64,000 bases of DNA from Acidimicrobiales bacterium (GCA_020629155.1 JAHDDW010000003.1:124001-188000), one strand, 5' to 3'; shown: positions 43,837 through 52,966, counted from the stretch's first letter. The notes: a model not told the origin generated them from the sequence alone. Program-made: numbers and translations.

Positions 43837-45552
43837 TTATTTTTTAGCCGTATACACATCAAACCCGTCGATCTGGTCAGATAGAGTCAATCGCTTCACA
43901 GCAACTGCAAGCAGACGGTCTGATTCGCTTGTGCGATATTTGTCGTCAGGGCGATGGATAACAACTTTCGGCGGCTCCTTTGTTATCACCGCTATAGCTC
44001 GATCGATATCTTCTCCGCTTCGCAAACCAAAGGTGGCATTAAAAAACCATAGCGGGCTTTGCCTACCGCTGATGCTATAGATTTCAGGGTTTGTGGGCAA
44101 TGCCAAAATCGGATCCTGCTGGGCAGTGTTCGACTCGATGATCTCCAACAATCGACTGTATGGCTCGATATCTTTCGCCGGCAGCCAGAGACCCGTGCCC
44201 ATAGCTGAATCTTCGACGAGGGGGAAGCGCACTCCTGCCATTGCTGCTTCATGCGGACGATACAAGGGCTGACCAGCAAAGAAAACCAATGCTAATGCCG
44301 CCATAATGGCAGGAACGCCAACAAGAACACGCGAGAAATTCCCCTTAGGCGTCGTGACCACGATATGGCCAAGCAACGTTGATGCTGTCACAAAGAAAAG
44401 ATAAATAGGTATCTGATAGTGCACCGAGATTGTCGACCAAACGACGGCCAACAAAGCAAGTGGATGCACAAACTCGTTACGAATCATTTTTCTGACGACA
44501 CGTATACCTAGTACCGCTGGGTTAAGAACAAGGGTAACCCAAAATAGAGTAAGCACTATCGTTGTGACATCTCTGGCATTCATCAACCCGTCAAGGCCTG
44601 CTTTGAGCTCATTCAGAAAAGATGGATCGTTAATCCAACCCTGTTGCGCAAAACTAGTCGCAGAACCAAAAGTTGCGTCTAGCCAACCGTCAAGCAACCC
44701 TGAAAAAGCTAGATAACAAACAAGTGGAGCGAGAACAGCGAAGAACCCTGCACTCAGTTTGCCAACCAACAATAGTGAATCTTTCTTGTTGAGCTGAGGG
44801 CGCAAAGCCAGTAAGCAGAAAATAAGTAGCGGCCACAGTCCAACAATCGCCAAGCTATCTATATTCGTTCGGCTTACAAGATAGAACCCAAGACCAAGAG
44901 CCATGCACGCTGCTATACCTGCCGCTAGAAGACCATCACGACGATTGCGCTTCACTAAAGAAGAATCAGTTTCGTACAATAGCATCGCAACCAAAGCCAT
45001 TGCGGCAAGCACTCCAGAGAGCTGCCGGGTAAGAAAAATCACAGCAACGCCAGCACCTACCACATAAAGCCGCCAGCGAGTTGACTTGTCAGTATTGGAA
45101 ACAATACAACCCAAGGCAAGAACGAAGAGGAGACTATACCAGTTGGCGCTTGGATTCAGAAAAAGCACAAACGAGAGCGATACAAACCCCACAGCAGCGC
45201 TTATCGCCGCTTGCCACCCATGGATCTTTTCAACAATATGATGGACAGTTAAAGCACCGACCCAGAAACCCGCCGCTAAAAAATAGCGTAGACTGACGAA
45301 CTGATCACCGAATAGTCGCAGCGCTAACGCATGAATATGGTGGACAAGCCCAGGATGAATATCTGTTACGCCTTGTGTGTACGTTTCGCCAGCATTCATC
45401 TGCTGGGCAACATACAGGTACGCACCTTCATCGGGACCCCACCAAAAACGATTGTGAAAATACCAAAGAATCAGACCACAAACCAACCCTGAAACCGCTA
45501 AAGGCAGACGGAGCCAAGACATATCGATGTGTCTGTCGTTTCTTTCTGCCAC
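43837..45552 (-). CDS. GT39/ArnT-like membrane glycosyltransferase
   Basis: A 571-residue protein with about 11-12 membrane segments. The first outside loop has WGPDEGAYLYVAQQMNAGETYTQGVTDIHPGLVHH, the DE motif of GT-C enzymes that use a polyprenyl-phosphate sugar. The second loop is consistent with a PMT/ArnT fold. It could add mannose or arabinose to surface glycolipids or proteins. The C-terminal domain (about 130 residues) is soluble. Start either GTG 45552 or ATG 45522. Confidence 0.82.
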   Translation of the reverse strand: MAERNDRHIDMSWLRLPLAVSGLVCGLILWYFHNRFWWGPDEGAYLYVAQQMNAGETYTQGVTDIHPGLVHHIHALALRLFGDQFVSLRYFLAAGFWVGALTVHHIVEKIHGWQAAISAAVGFVSLSFVLFLNPSANWYSLLFVLALGCIVSNTDKSTRWRLYVVGAGVAVIFLTRQLSGVLAAMALVAMLLYETDSSLVKRNRRDGLLAAGIAACMALGLGFYLVSRTNIDSLAIVGLWPLLIFCLLALRPQLNKKDSLLLVGKLSAGFFAVLAPLVCYLAFSGLLDGWLDATFGSATSFAQQGWINDPSFLNELKAGLDGLMNARDVTTIVLTLFWVTLVLNPAVLGIRVVRKMIRNEFVHPLALLAVVWSTISVHYQIPIYLFFVTASTLLGHIVVTTPKGNFSRVLVGVPAIMAALALVFFAGQPLYRPHEAAMAGVRFPLVEDSAMGTGLWLPAKDIEPYSRLLEIIESNTAQQDPILALPTNPEIYSISGRQSPLWFFNATFGLRSGEDIDRAIAVITKEPPKVVIHRPDDKYRTSESDRLLAVAVKRLTLSDQIDGFDVYTAKK

Positions 45553-45668
45553 CGCCTTCTAATCGGACAAATTACGTGGAAATCAATAGTTGCCTAGGGT
45601 TGCTGACAGTAGCATCGAGTTGTGGCAAAGACAGTAGCTTTTGCCCCTTAACCGAATACGCTGGGTTT

Positions 45669-47444
45669 GTGAAACAAATTTTTGGTGCTCTCGCTTACTC
45701 AAAGCAGCTCAAGCCGTATTATCTGCTTGTCTCTTTCTTCTCAATTCTTGTTGCCATCGCAACCCTCATGCAACCATTTTTGCTGAAATGGGTTATCGAT
45801 GAGTTTGAGACTGGTTTGCCACGAGCATCACAGCTTATCCTTCTCGTCGTGCTCTATTTCGCTCTCGATTTCAGCATCACCATTTTTACCAATATCGGCG
45901 GCTATTTCGGTGACATGATGGAGATTAAACTGCGCCGACATTTGAGCGAACAGTACTACAAACATTTGCTTCAGCTGCCACAACGCTACTTTGATAATGA
46001 GCGCACAGGTGCGTTAGTTAACCGTTTGAGCCGTTCAATAGAAAATTTAACGACAACAATAAAAATGTTTTCGAACAACTTTCTCCAGCTGCTATTCACT
46101 ACCGTTTTTACTCTAGTTATCACCGCTGCCTACTCCCCTATAGCCGCTTTCTTAATGCTGATCCTTTACCCGCTGCTGCTTTGGCTCACTAGACGATCCT
46201 CTGAACAATGGCAAGAAATAGAGAAAGAGAAAAACGGTTTTCTAGATGAAGCATTTGGCCGTTTCACCGAGGTGATCGGGCAGATCAGAGTTGTTAAAAG
46301 TTTTCGTCAGAACAAAAACGAGCTACACCTTTTCCAAAACAAATTTGGTGAAACAATTGCACTGACGTCGAAACAATCTAAGCTTTGGCACAATCAAGAC
46401 GTTCTGCGTCGATTAATGCTAAACCTTATCTTTACAGGCATTTTTGCAACCATTATTTGGCAGACATTTAAAGGCAGTCTTTCTCTTTCTGAGCTTGTGC
46501 TTATTTTGGGCTACACCAACCTTATCCGCCTACCACTCTTCTCATTGAGCTTTATCGTCGATTCTGTGCAGCGAGCCATCGCAGGGAGCAAAGACTTCTT
46601 TGAAGTTCTGGCACTAGATACTGAACCTAAGGCATTTGATGAGCCAGACGATATTGCGCAAATAGACCGAGCCGAATGCACTGTTGTTTTCGATGATGTC
46701 TGTTTTGCTTACGACGAAGACGATCGAGTGCTCAATAACCTCAATTTCGTGATCAACCCTGGCGAAAAACTTGCGCTAGTTTCAGAATCAGGCGGCGGCA
46801 AGTCAACTATAGCAAACCTGTTGATGGGGCTATACCACCCGACAGCTGGCAGCATTACGCTTGGGTCTGAAAACACAACCGATCAGCCTTTTTATTGGCT
46901 ACGCGAGCAGGTTGGCGTTGTCTTCCAAGACGCTGATCTGTTCTCGGGAACTATCTTAAGCAATATCTCATACGGCAGACCAGATGCCGACATCGAAGAA
47001 GTTGAACGAGTCGCAGAGCTAGCGAATGCACACGAGTTTATATCAAAGTTTAAAGATGGCTATCACACCGAAATTGGTGAGCGAGGCATCAAACTTTCAG
47101 GCGGGCAGCAGCAGCGTATAGCTATCGCTAGAGCGTTGCTGAAAGACGCACCTATTTTGATTCTCGACGAAGCAACGTCAGCGCTGGATTCGAAAACAGA
47201 AGTAGAGGTACAGGCTGCTTTGGAAACTTTGATGGAAGGTCGCACAAGCCTTATTATCGCCCACCGCCTGTCAACCATCGCAAATGTCGACACTATCATC
47301 ACTTTAGCCGACGGCACCATTGATGAAATTGGAACGCCTGCCGAGCTTAGTGTTTCTGGCGGCACCTACGGACAACTCTTACAGCTACAATCTGCGGACC
47401 CTGAAGAACGCAAAAAATACCTTAAACAGTTTGATCTGCATTAA
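45669..47444 (+). CDS. ABC exporter, fused membrane-ATPase protein
   Basis: About 591 residues from GTG 45669, chosen because TACGCT-N6-GTG forms a leaderless start; the ORF-track start is 98 codons earlier inside the divergent gene. Six membrane helices are followed by an ATPase with Q-loop VGVVFQDADLF, signature LSGGQQQRIAIARALL, Walker B ILILDEATSALD and H-loop IIAHRLSTI. Walker A reads VSESGGGKST; the first Gly of GxxGxGKS/T is Ser. It should act as a homodimer exporting lipid, peptide or drug. Confidence 0.92.
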   Translation: MKQIFGALAYSKQLKPYYLLVSFFSILVAIATLMQPFLLKWVIDEFETGLPRASQLILLVVLYFALDFSITIFTNIGGYFGDMMEIKLRRHLSEQYYKHLLQLPQRYFDNERTGALVNRLSRSIENLTTTIKMFSNNFLQLLFTTVFTLVITAAYSPIAAFLMLILYPLLLWLTRRSSEQWQEIEKEKNGFLDEAFGRFTEVIGQIRVVKSFRQNKNELHLFQNKFGETIALTSKQSKLWHNQDVLRRLMLNLIFTGIFATIIWQTFKGSLSLSELVLILGYTNLIRLPLFSLSFIVDSVQRAIAGSKDFFEVLALDTEPKAFDEPDDIAQIDRAECTVVFDDVCFAYDEDDRVLNNLNFVINPGEKLALVSESGGGKSTIANLLMGLYHPTAGSITLGSENTTDQPFYWLREQVGVVFQDADLFSGTILSNISYGRPDADIEEVERVAELANAHEFISKFKDGYHTEIGERGIKLSGGQQQRIAIARALLKDAPILILDEATSALDSKTEVEVQAALETLMEGRTSLIIAHRLSTIANVDTIITLADGTIDEIGTPAELSVSGGTYGQLLQLQSADPEERKKYLKQFDLH

Positions 47445-47556
47445 GGCTATCTCTATGTATCGCTTCTCTGCTCTGAATCGCTTTACCCAAAAACCGCTAA
47501 AAGCTGCGTGCTAACGCTCGAAATGCCGAGGGCATGTACAATTGTCAGAGATGCCC
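47445..47556 (-). repeat. Interspersed repeat family A, copy 4, fills a convergent gap
   Basis: The whole 112-bp gap between the TAA of the ABC exporter and the TAA of hisG is one family A copy. On the minus strand it begins GGGCATCT-loop-ACATGCCC, then CTCGGCATTTCGAGCGTTAGCACGCAGCTTTTAGCGG, GGGTAAAGCGATTC, and ends ATAGAGATAGCC against the exporter stop. Both ends read TAAGG..ATCTCT, an inverted repeat. Confidence 0.85.
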
Positions 47557-48369
47557 TTAATCTAAAATAGCTTCAGGCGATGAAGCGACAAGATCAGTAG
47601 CACCAAGTGCTTTTAGATCGCTTAGCTGTTCCCAAAAGTCTTTTTTATTAAAAACAAGATGCACAGCGACATTGTCAGAACCATCTAACGGAACAATTGT
47701 TGGTGTGCGCTGCGTCAATACCTTCAGCTCAGCGAGCTTATCTAGCGACAAATGAAACATAACATACAGTTTTTCTTTTGCCACCAGCACTGAATTAAGG
47801 CGAAGTGTTAGCTCGTCTAAAGCTGGACTGCTTGTTTTACCTTGTACAAATGTTGCTTGACATGATTCAGCTTTGTGAATGGCGTGCAGACCATTGTTAA
47901 ACAAACTTGCACCTGTGTCACGTAAATCAACGATTGCGTCAGCTAAACCCTGAGCACAAACACCTTCGAGAGAACCGCCCATAGAAATAACTTCGACGTC
48001 GATTTCCATCGAGTCAAACCATTTGCGCGTCCATGTAGGTAAGTGCGTAGCGATTACTTTCCCTTTAAGATCTAGAGGCGCTTTATATGGCGCATCTTTC
48101 TGGCATGCAATAACTAAGTCAGATGTAGAAAACCCAAGCGGCGTTGTTTCCCAGTCTTCTATGCCTTGTTCTAACGCTATATCTGTTGATATAAACGCAG
48201 CCGACAAATGGCCATTAGCTAGCCATGTTGCAGCATCACGGGGGCGCATCTCTATGAAAGAAATTTCGCCTTGCGTTGACTTTGATAAAGCTCTTGGATA
48301 TCCCGCCCGAGTCATCAAATCAAGAACTGATTCACGTAATCTTCCTTTTGAAGGAATTGCAACAAACAT
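47557..48369 (-). CDS. hisG: ATP phosphoribosyltransferase, long form
   Basis: A 270-residue enzyme, the first step of histidine synthesis. N-terminal IPSKGRLRESVLDLM; the PRPP-site segment LADAIVDLRDTGASLFNNGL; and a C-terminal 70-residue regulatory domain (KKDFWEQLSDLKALGATDLVASSPEAIL) that marks the long, histidine-inhibited form not needing HisZ. AGAGG lies 8 nt before the ATG. hisE lies upstream, 63 bp away, so the two form a hisE-hisG pair. Confidence 0.94.
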   Translation of the reverse strand: MFVAIPSKGRLRESVLDLMTRAGYPRALSKSTQGEISFIEMRPRDAATWLANGHLSAAFISTDIALEQGIEDWETTPLGFSTSDLVIACQKDAPYKAPLDLKGKVIATHLPTWTRKWFDSMEIDVEVISMGGSLEGVCAQGLADAIVDLRDTGASLFNNGLHAIHKAESCQATFVQGKTSSPALDELTLRLNSVLVAKEKLYVMFHLSLDKLAELKVLTQRTPTIVPLDGSDNVAVHLVFNKKDFWEQLSDLKALGATDLVASSPEAILD

Positions 48370-48432
48370 TTATAAAACCTCTGAACTAAGTATTTTTTGT
48401 TTTCTACTAAACTGGGCAAGCAAAGACATGTC

Positions 48433-48714
48433 CTACTCCGCGCTTCTTTCTTTGAGAACATCTAGTACAGCATCAAGCGAAACATCAGCTTTGCGTAATA
48501 ACACCAACAGATGGTACAACAAATCAGCGGATTCTTGCGCTACGAGAGTACCGTTTATTTCGCTGCGCAAGGTCTCGCGGCATACCTCGAAAGCCTCTTC
48601 CATAACTTTTCGTTCAACAAGATCTTCTGTGTGCAACAACTTGGCTGTATAGGAATGGGCAGCATTGTCGGCAGCTCTGCTTTTAATTGTTTCTTCAAGT
48701 TCTTGCAAGAACAT
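48433..48714 (-). CDS. hisE: Phosphoribosyl-ATP pyrophosphatase
   Basis: About 93 residues from the inner ATG (the ORF track uses a TTG ten codons earlier); GAAGGGG lies about 9 nt before it. All-alpha MazG-like fold with VERKVMEEAFEVCRETLR and the acidic QESADLLYHLLVLL segment. It performs the second step of histidine synthesis and pairs with hisG just downstream. TAGCAT upstream is a likely -10. Confidence 0.92.
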   Translation of the reverse strand: MFLQELEETIKSRAADNAAHSYTAKLLHTEDLVERKVMEEAFEVCRETLRSEINGTLVAQESADLLYHLLVLLRKADVSLDAVLDVLKERSAE

Positions 48715-48823
48715 CTCGGCAGCCCCTTCTTTTTGGCTAAGCAAAAGATGCTAGCAGCGGCGGCAACCGTTACATCACCGCTGCTAATGTTTCGGCTAAA
48801 ATCTCCACTTTGATACTGACCTG

Positions 48824-49471
48824 TTATGTGACGGCGCCGAAATCTTCTAAATATTTTTCCATACGTTCACGATCTTCTGCCGACAGGTCAACATAGGCCA
48901 TGATGTCAAAGACCGTCACGATAGAAAACGTTGGCATGGCAAATTCTTGGCCTACCTCTTGCAAGGCCGATTGCGTGCCTTTGCCACGCTCACATCGATC
49001 GACCGAAACGATAAGCCCAGCAAGCGAAACATCAGCAACTGATCGAAGAACAGGCACAGTCTCTCGAATAGAAGTCCCCGCTGTTGTTACATCTTCGACG
49101 ATAAGAACACGGTCAGCTTTTTTCGGGGTGTAGCCAACAAGCATGCCTTTCTCACCGTGATCTTTTGCTTCTTTACGATTGAAGCAGAACGCAACGTCTT
49201 GCCCTTTCTGATTCAACGCCATCGACGTGGTGACCACTAACGGAATCCCTTTATAGGCAGGGCCGAAAAGAACTTCAAATTCATTACCTAACTCGGCCAC
49301 GATCGCTGCGGCATAGAACTCACCCAGTTTTTGTAGCTGCTCGCCTGTTTGGTAGAGACCCGTATTGACGAAATATGGTGTTTGACGGCCGCTTTTGGTT
49401 GTGAAGTCGCCAAATGTAAGCACACCAGCTTCCATCATAAAATCCATAAAGTCTTTTTTGTATTGCTCCAT
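48824..49471 (-). CDS. pyrE: Orotate phosphoribosyltransferase
   Basis: A 215-residue enzyme of pyrimidine synthesis (orotate + PRPP to OMP). The PRPP motif is RVLIVEDVTTAGTSIRETVPVL; orotate-site residues in FLKSGRQTPYFVNTGL-like TTKSGRQTPYFVNTGLY near the N-terminus; AYKGIPLVV and the flexible loop FNRKEAKDHGEKGMLVGY are present. AAGGA lies 6 nt ahead of the ATG. It stands alone. Confidence 0.95.
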   Translation of the reverse strand: MEQYKKDFMDFMMEAGVLTFGDFTTKSGRQTPYFVNTGLYQTGEQLQKLGEFYAAAIVAELGNEFEVLFGPAYKGIPLVVTTSMALNQKGQDVAFCFNRKEAKDHGEKGMLVGYTPKKADRVLIVEDVTTAGTSIRETVPVLRSVADVSLAGLIVSVDRCERGKGTQSALQEVGQEFAMPTFSIVTVFDIMAYVDLSAEDRERMEKYLEDFGAVT

Positions 49472-49601
49472 CGCAGTCCTTCGTTCTCGTTAACCCCGAT
49501 TAACCCTATCAAAGTTGAGCTGGTGAAAGACTAGGTTGCAGCGGTGACAAGCCCTGTGTAGAAAGATGTTACTCACAATCTCTCGTGATTTGCATTTCGA
49601 A

Positions 49602-50429
49602 CTAAACGATTGGATACTGGATTTCAGTTACCGTTTTTTCCTCTTGCCCAGGGAAAGGAGGCACAAGAAATACCTCTCTGCCAGGGCCAGAAATTTTGTA
49701 GTTGTTCGATTCGATCCATAACGCCACGTCATTTCGACACACGTGTGCGCTGCTGGGAATGCCGACGCGAACAGCCGTTACCATCTGGTCAACCGCAGGC
49801 AGAACACGGGTTTTCGCTACTCGACCAGGTGTTATTTCTAGCGGATCTACAGCGCTGTCGACAATAAATCCTAGCTCAAGTTCATGGCCTGTTTCTTGCA
49901 TCGTTTCGTTATGTAAAATCGCAACCAGATGCCCGACTTCATACTTTGCTGCGTCTAGAGCATGTTTCATCTCCCCGATACATCGCTTTGCTGCGGCGAA
50001 ATCGTGAAATGAATCACGCAGCCCTACGATTGTCATTTCTGGTATTGATTTCACGACCATATCAAATTCTTGGTTTTGTTCTGCTGGGTCTGCTTCATCA
50101 ATACGCTGTAAGCGAGCCTCTATCGACTGCAACTTCTGCCCATCTTCGCGAATAGCTTGCTCAAGCTGTGCTTTTTTCAGCGTAAACATGTGCCGAATTT
50201 CTTCGGCAGTGACGCTGCCGTCAAGCATGTTCTGGATCTGTTCAAGCGATAAATCCATAGCACGTAGCGCTAGAATCTGGTTCAAACGAGGTAGCTGCGT
50301 TGCGCTATAATAGCGATAACCGTTTTGTTCATCGACTGCTGCTGGTCTAAGTAAGCCAATGTCGTCGTAATGGCGAAGTAAATGGCCTGACACTTGCGCC
50401 AGTTTTGAGAACTCGCCGATCTTAAACAT
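49602..50429 (-). CDS. MerR-family regulator with GyrI-like effector domain
   Basis: About 275 residues from MFKIGEFSKLAQVSG, the usual MerR N-terminus; the ORF-track start is 12 codons upstream in the short ORF region. DNA-binding winged helix (residues 1-70), a coiled-coil dimerisation helix (residues 75-120), and a GyrI/BmrR-like ligand pocket domain (residues 125-275, VKSIPEMTIVGLRDSFHDF, GHELELGFIVD). BmrR-type regulators sense lipophilic drugs or related small molecules. The promoter upstream has a 19-bp spacer with a dyad, so it probably controls itself. No drug-efflux gene is adjacent. Confidence 0.88.
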   Translation of the reverse strand: MFKIGEFSKLAQVSGHLLRHYDDIGLLRPAAVDEQNGYRYYSATQLPRLNQILALRAMDLSLEQIQNMLDGSVTAEEIRHMFTLKKAQLEQAIREDGQKLQSIEARLQRIDEADPAEQNQEFDMVVKSIPEMTIVGLRDSFHDFAAAKRCIGEMKHALDAAKYEVGHLVAILHNETMQETGHELELGFIVDSAVDPLEITPGRVAKTRVLPAVDQMVTAVRVGIPSSAHVCRNDVALWIESNNYKISGPGREVFLVPPFPGQEEKTVTEIQYPIV

Positions 50430-50475
50430 TTTGTTTCCCCAAGCAACAGCCAGAATGCGTATCAAAGTTCGTCAT
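50422..50475 (-). CDS. Candidate leaderless short ORF upstream of merR-gyrI
   Basis: A 17-codon ORF, MTNFDTHSGCCLGKQNV, starts exactly 6 nt after the TAGTCT -10 and its stop codon TAA overlaps the regulator's ATG region (stop 50424-50422, ATG 50429-50427). Two consecutive Cys codons sit in the middle. It may couple translation to that of the regulator or act as an amino-acid-responsive leader; both are inferred. Too short for the ORF track. Confidence 0.4.
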   Translation of the reverse strand: MTNFDTHSGCCLGKQNV

Positions 50476-50481
50476 ATCCTA

Positions 50482-50512
50482 AGACTAAAGCTTCAGGTAA
50501 CCCGAAGGTCAA
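50482..50512 (-). promoter_or_regulatory. MerR-type promoter/operator of the merR-gyrI gene
   Basis: Minus strand: TTGACC (50512-50507), 19-bp spacer TTCGGGTTACCTGAAGCTT, TAGTCT (50487-50482), six bases, ATG of the short ORF (50475). The spacer holds the imperfect dyad CTTC-GGGTTACCT-GAAG. The 19-bp spacing is as expected for MerR autoregulation. Confidence 0.75.
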
Positions 50513-50607
50513 GTTTTTTCCAATAAATTTGTCGGCGAAATGCTTACCAACGTTCGACTATGGAGGTCTCATCTATTCCAAGGAAGCGACAAGTCGAAAT
50601 AACTATT
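50513..50607. other. Intergenic region
   Basis: Nothing further was seen between the regulator promoter and the 3' end of the hydrolase-OsmC gene. Confidence 0.4.
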
Positions 50608-51837
50608 TCAACTGGCTTCTTCAGTAAGCGTTGTTCTGATAACAGTTTCCGAACGTAGTGTTCTATGCACTGGGCATTTCTCTGAAATCTTCAATAAGGA
50701 CTGGCGTTGCTCATCTGTCAAATTGCCAACAAGGTTGATCGATCGAGTTACCACATCGACCATTTGTGTATCACTTTCACATTCAGCACAATCTTTACCA
50801 TGCACTCGGCTGTGTTCAAGCGCAACGGTCACTGACTCAAGCGGAATCTTCTTGCGGTCAGCATACATCCGTAGCGTAATTGTGGTGCAAGAACCCAGCC
50901 CAGCGAGGAGATAGTCATACGGGTTGGGTCCAAGATCGCTTCCTCCCATCGACGTTGGCTCATCAACCACAAGATGATGACGGCTTGCAGTTAACACATC
51001 AGTTGTATAGCTAGAGCCTGTTGAAACGACAATACCGCTAGCAGGAAATGTAATTTTTGCGCCATCTTGAACTGGACGGCTTTGATAACGGCTGAACCAA
51101 GTAGCTATCACCCGCCCCACATACTGAGCATCAGCCTCGTTGCTTAGAAGATGATCAGCATCATCTAATGAGACATAACTTTTCGGATGCTTCGCCGATG
51201 CAAAAATTTTAGCGGCATTTTCTATACCTACGATAGTGTCGGTTGGAGCATGCAATACTAAAAGTGCAGGCCCAAGATCAGCGATTTGTTGTGGCAAATC
51301 GGCACGTTCTAAGTCCTCTATAAACTGCTTTTTTATAGTAAATGGACGACCGCCTATAGCAACAGTCGCTACACCTTTTTCTTCAACTTCTTTTTCGGCA
51401 TCGCTGAAAAGTTTACGGACATGCGCGGGCTCGGCAGGTGCGCCAATTGTGGCAACCGCACGGACCGACTCTATACGTCCAGCAACGTTAAGCACAGCTG
51501 CACCACCAAGTGAATGGCCGACAAGAAGCTGCGGAGGCTCAAGGTTTAGTTCCATATAAGCAGCCACGTCAACAATGTCTTGAGAGTTACTTGAGAAGTT
51601 TGTGTCTGCAAATTCTCCATCGCTGTGGCCAAGCCCTGTGAAATCAAACCTGACAACGCCAATACCATCTGCCGTCAACGCTTCAGAAATATGAGTGACC
51701 GCTTTAAGATGTGCGCTACATGTGAAACAGTGAGCAATAAGCGCATATGCCACTGGCGTCTTGTGATCAGGAACGTCGATGAGCGCATGGAGCGACTCTC
51801 CATCAGCATTTGGGATCATAACGGTGCTTGTTTTCAT
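50608..51837 (-). CDS. Alpha/beta hydrolase-OsmC fusion protein
   Basis: About 409 residues from MKTSTVMIPN (the ORF track begins 14 codons earlier). Residues 1-250 are an alpha/beta hydrolase: LIAHCFTCSAH, nucleophile motif LLVGHSLGGAAVL, acid in LVLHAPTDTIVG, His in DDADHLLS. Residues 270-409 are OsmC/Ohr-like: LVVDEPTSMGGSDLGPNPYDYLLAGLGSCTTITLRMYADRK and KCPVHRTL, with the two conserved cysteines (GSC, KCP). OsmC proteins reduce organic peroxides. The fused form is known in bacteria; the hydrolase substrate is unknown. Confidence 0.92.
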   Translation of the reverse strand: MKTSTVMIPNADGESLHALIDVPDHKTPVAYALIAHCFTCSAHLKAVTHISEALTADGIGVVRFDFTGLGHSDGEFADTNFSSNSQDIVDVAAYMELNLEPPQLLVGHSLGGAAVLNVAGRIESVRAVATIGAPAEPAHVRKLFSDAEKEVEEKGVATVAIGGRPFTIKKQFIEDLERADLPQQIADLGPALLVLHAPTDTIVGIENAAKIFASAKHPKSYVSLDDADHLLSNEADAQYVGRVIATWFSRYQSRPVQDGAKITFPASGIVVSTGSSYTTDVLTASRHHLVVDEPTSMGGSDLGPNPYDYLLAGLGSCTTITLRMYADRKKIPLESVTVALEHSRVHGKDCAECESDTQMVDVVTRSINLVGNLTDEQRQSLLKISEKCPVHRTLRSETVIRTTLTEEAS

Positions 51838-51916
51838 ATCATTGCTAACGCAAACCATCGGATACTTGTTCCCTACCAACTTGTCTCAGCGTACTCCCAT
51901 CTACTAAACTAAAAAT

Positions 51917-52921
51917 ATGGCTAGTGAGCTTGAACCCAAAAAAATTCCGTGGTATAAAATTTTTGAACGGCAGAGAGGCCTTTATCCTAGCAGTTCTTCG
52001 GCACTCCAAAAATCAGGTCAACTATTCCTTACTTGTTGCCATTGGTGGAAACCGACATATGAATCAGAGCTTTTCTTTTTTACTGCGATTCCTACAGAGA
52101 GTTTCAAATTCCGAAAACTGGTATTTCCGCTAGGGCTGACAGCAGCTACGTGCACATTTTTAAGCTTAGTCGAACCATTCCTGCTGCTGCCAGCAATGCC
52201 TGTTGCTTTCTATGCTGCCACTGCGTTAATACGCTATATTCCGAATAGAAAACTTGCCGATAAGTCTACTATTTTTGTCGACACTATCGTGGCAAAAACT
52301 AACGTTCCTGAAGTTATAAAGATAGAAGATTTACACGATTCAAGGTCTTCAGATCAAGTCAAAGGATTGAAAATAGCAGGCAACAACGACGAAGAGCGGG
52401 CTAGCATTTTTAGAACTTTCAACCAACTAGCTGCCCTTAGAAATGCGCTTCAAGAGATAGGATACGTAAACACCATTATCGATTCGAGAATAGACACTCT
52501 GACTAGCTACGGCCAAACCCGGGTTTACGGCGAAACAGATTTTGAAGGATTTTATACAGATGTACTTTCATTTAACCCTTCGCTTCTAGCGCAGGAATCG
52601 ACCTCTCCCCAGGACGCAAAGAAACAGAGATTTTTCGCTTACAAGGTAGTGGTTAGGCCAACTGGAGTTGAACCAAGATTTAGTATTAGCTACAGGGGAA
52701 ACAGACTTAGAAAAGCTGATAATAAATTTTCCGTCGAAAAAATTCCTGTGAATAAAGAAACTGGTGACGAACCAGGAGCGTCAGGGCCGGGAAAGACCGC
52801 ACTGCCTACTTTTGGCTCTCCTAGAGGTTTTATTCTAGGAGAGGGCTGTTCGGGCTTACCACCGCATCCTGGAGTGAAAAGGATAAGAACAAGAACTAAT
52901 GGATCGCACCGCACACCTTAA
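51917..52921 (+). CDS. Membrane protein of unknown function
   Basis: A 334-residue protein not assigned to any family. A short cytoplasmic N-terminus and two membrane segments (LVFPLGLTAATCTFLSLVEPFLLL, AMPVAFYAATALIRYI) lead to a polar C-terminal part of about 230 residues; its last 70 residues are rich in Gly/Pro/Arg and have a different composition. The start is well supported: TTGTCT - 18 bp - TAAACT - 6 bp - ATG. A perfect 10-bp hairpin (52816-52843) lies inside the last part, so the true stop may lie earlier than thought if the frame is wrong. Confidence 0.6.
   Translation: MASELEPKKIPWYKIFERQRGLYPSSSSALQKSGQLFLTCCHWWKPTYESELFFFTAIPTESFKFRKLVFPLGLTAATCTFLSLVEPFLLLPAMPVAFYAATALIRYIPNRKLADKSTIFVDTIVAKTNVPEVIKIEDLHDSRSSDQVKGLKIAGNNDEERASIFRTFNQLAALRNALQEIGYVNTIIDSRIDTLTSYGQTRVYGETDFEGFYTDVLSFNPSLLAQESTSPQDAKKQRFFAYKVVVRPTGVEPRFSISYRGNRLRKADNKFSVEKIPVNKETGDEPGASGPGKTALPTFGSPRGFILGEGCSGLPPHPGVKRIRTRTNGSHRTP
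52816..52843 (+). repeat. Perfect 10-bp hairpin inside the coding 3' end
   Basis: CTCTCCTAGA-ggttttat-TCTAGGAGAG: ten paired bases and an 8-nt loop. It is followed by GGGCTGTTCGGGC, not by a T-run. Located 78 bp before the annotated stop. Confidence 0.7.
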
Positions 52922-52966
52922 GCTTGTTCTCGTCAACCGTTTTTAGTTTTGTGGACAGACTCGCGT

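Noticed and set aside
45375-45668. 98-codon N-terminal extension of the ABC exporter ORF
   Set aside because: Antisense to the GT39-like gene and Cys/His-rich without pattern; TACGCT-N6-GTG at 45669 is a better start.
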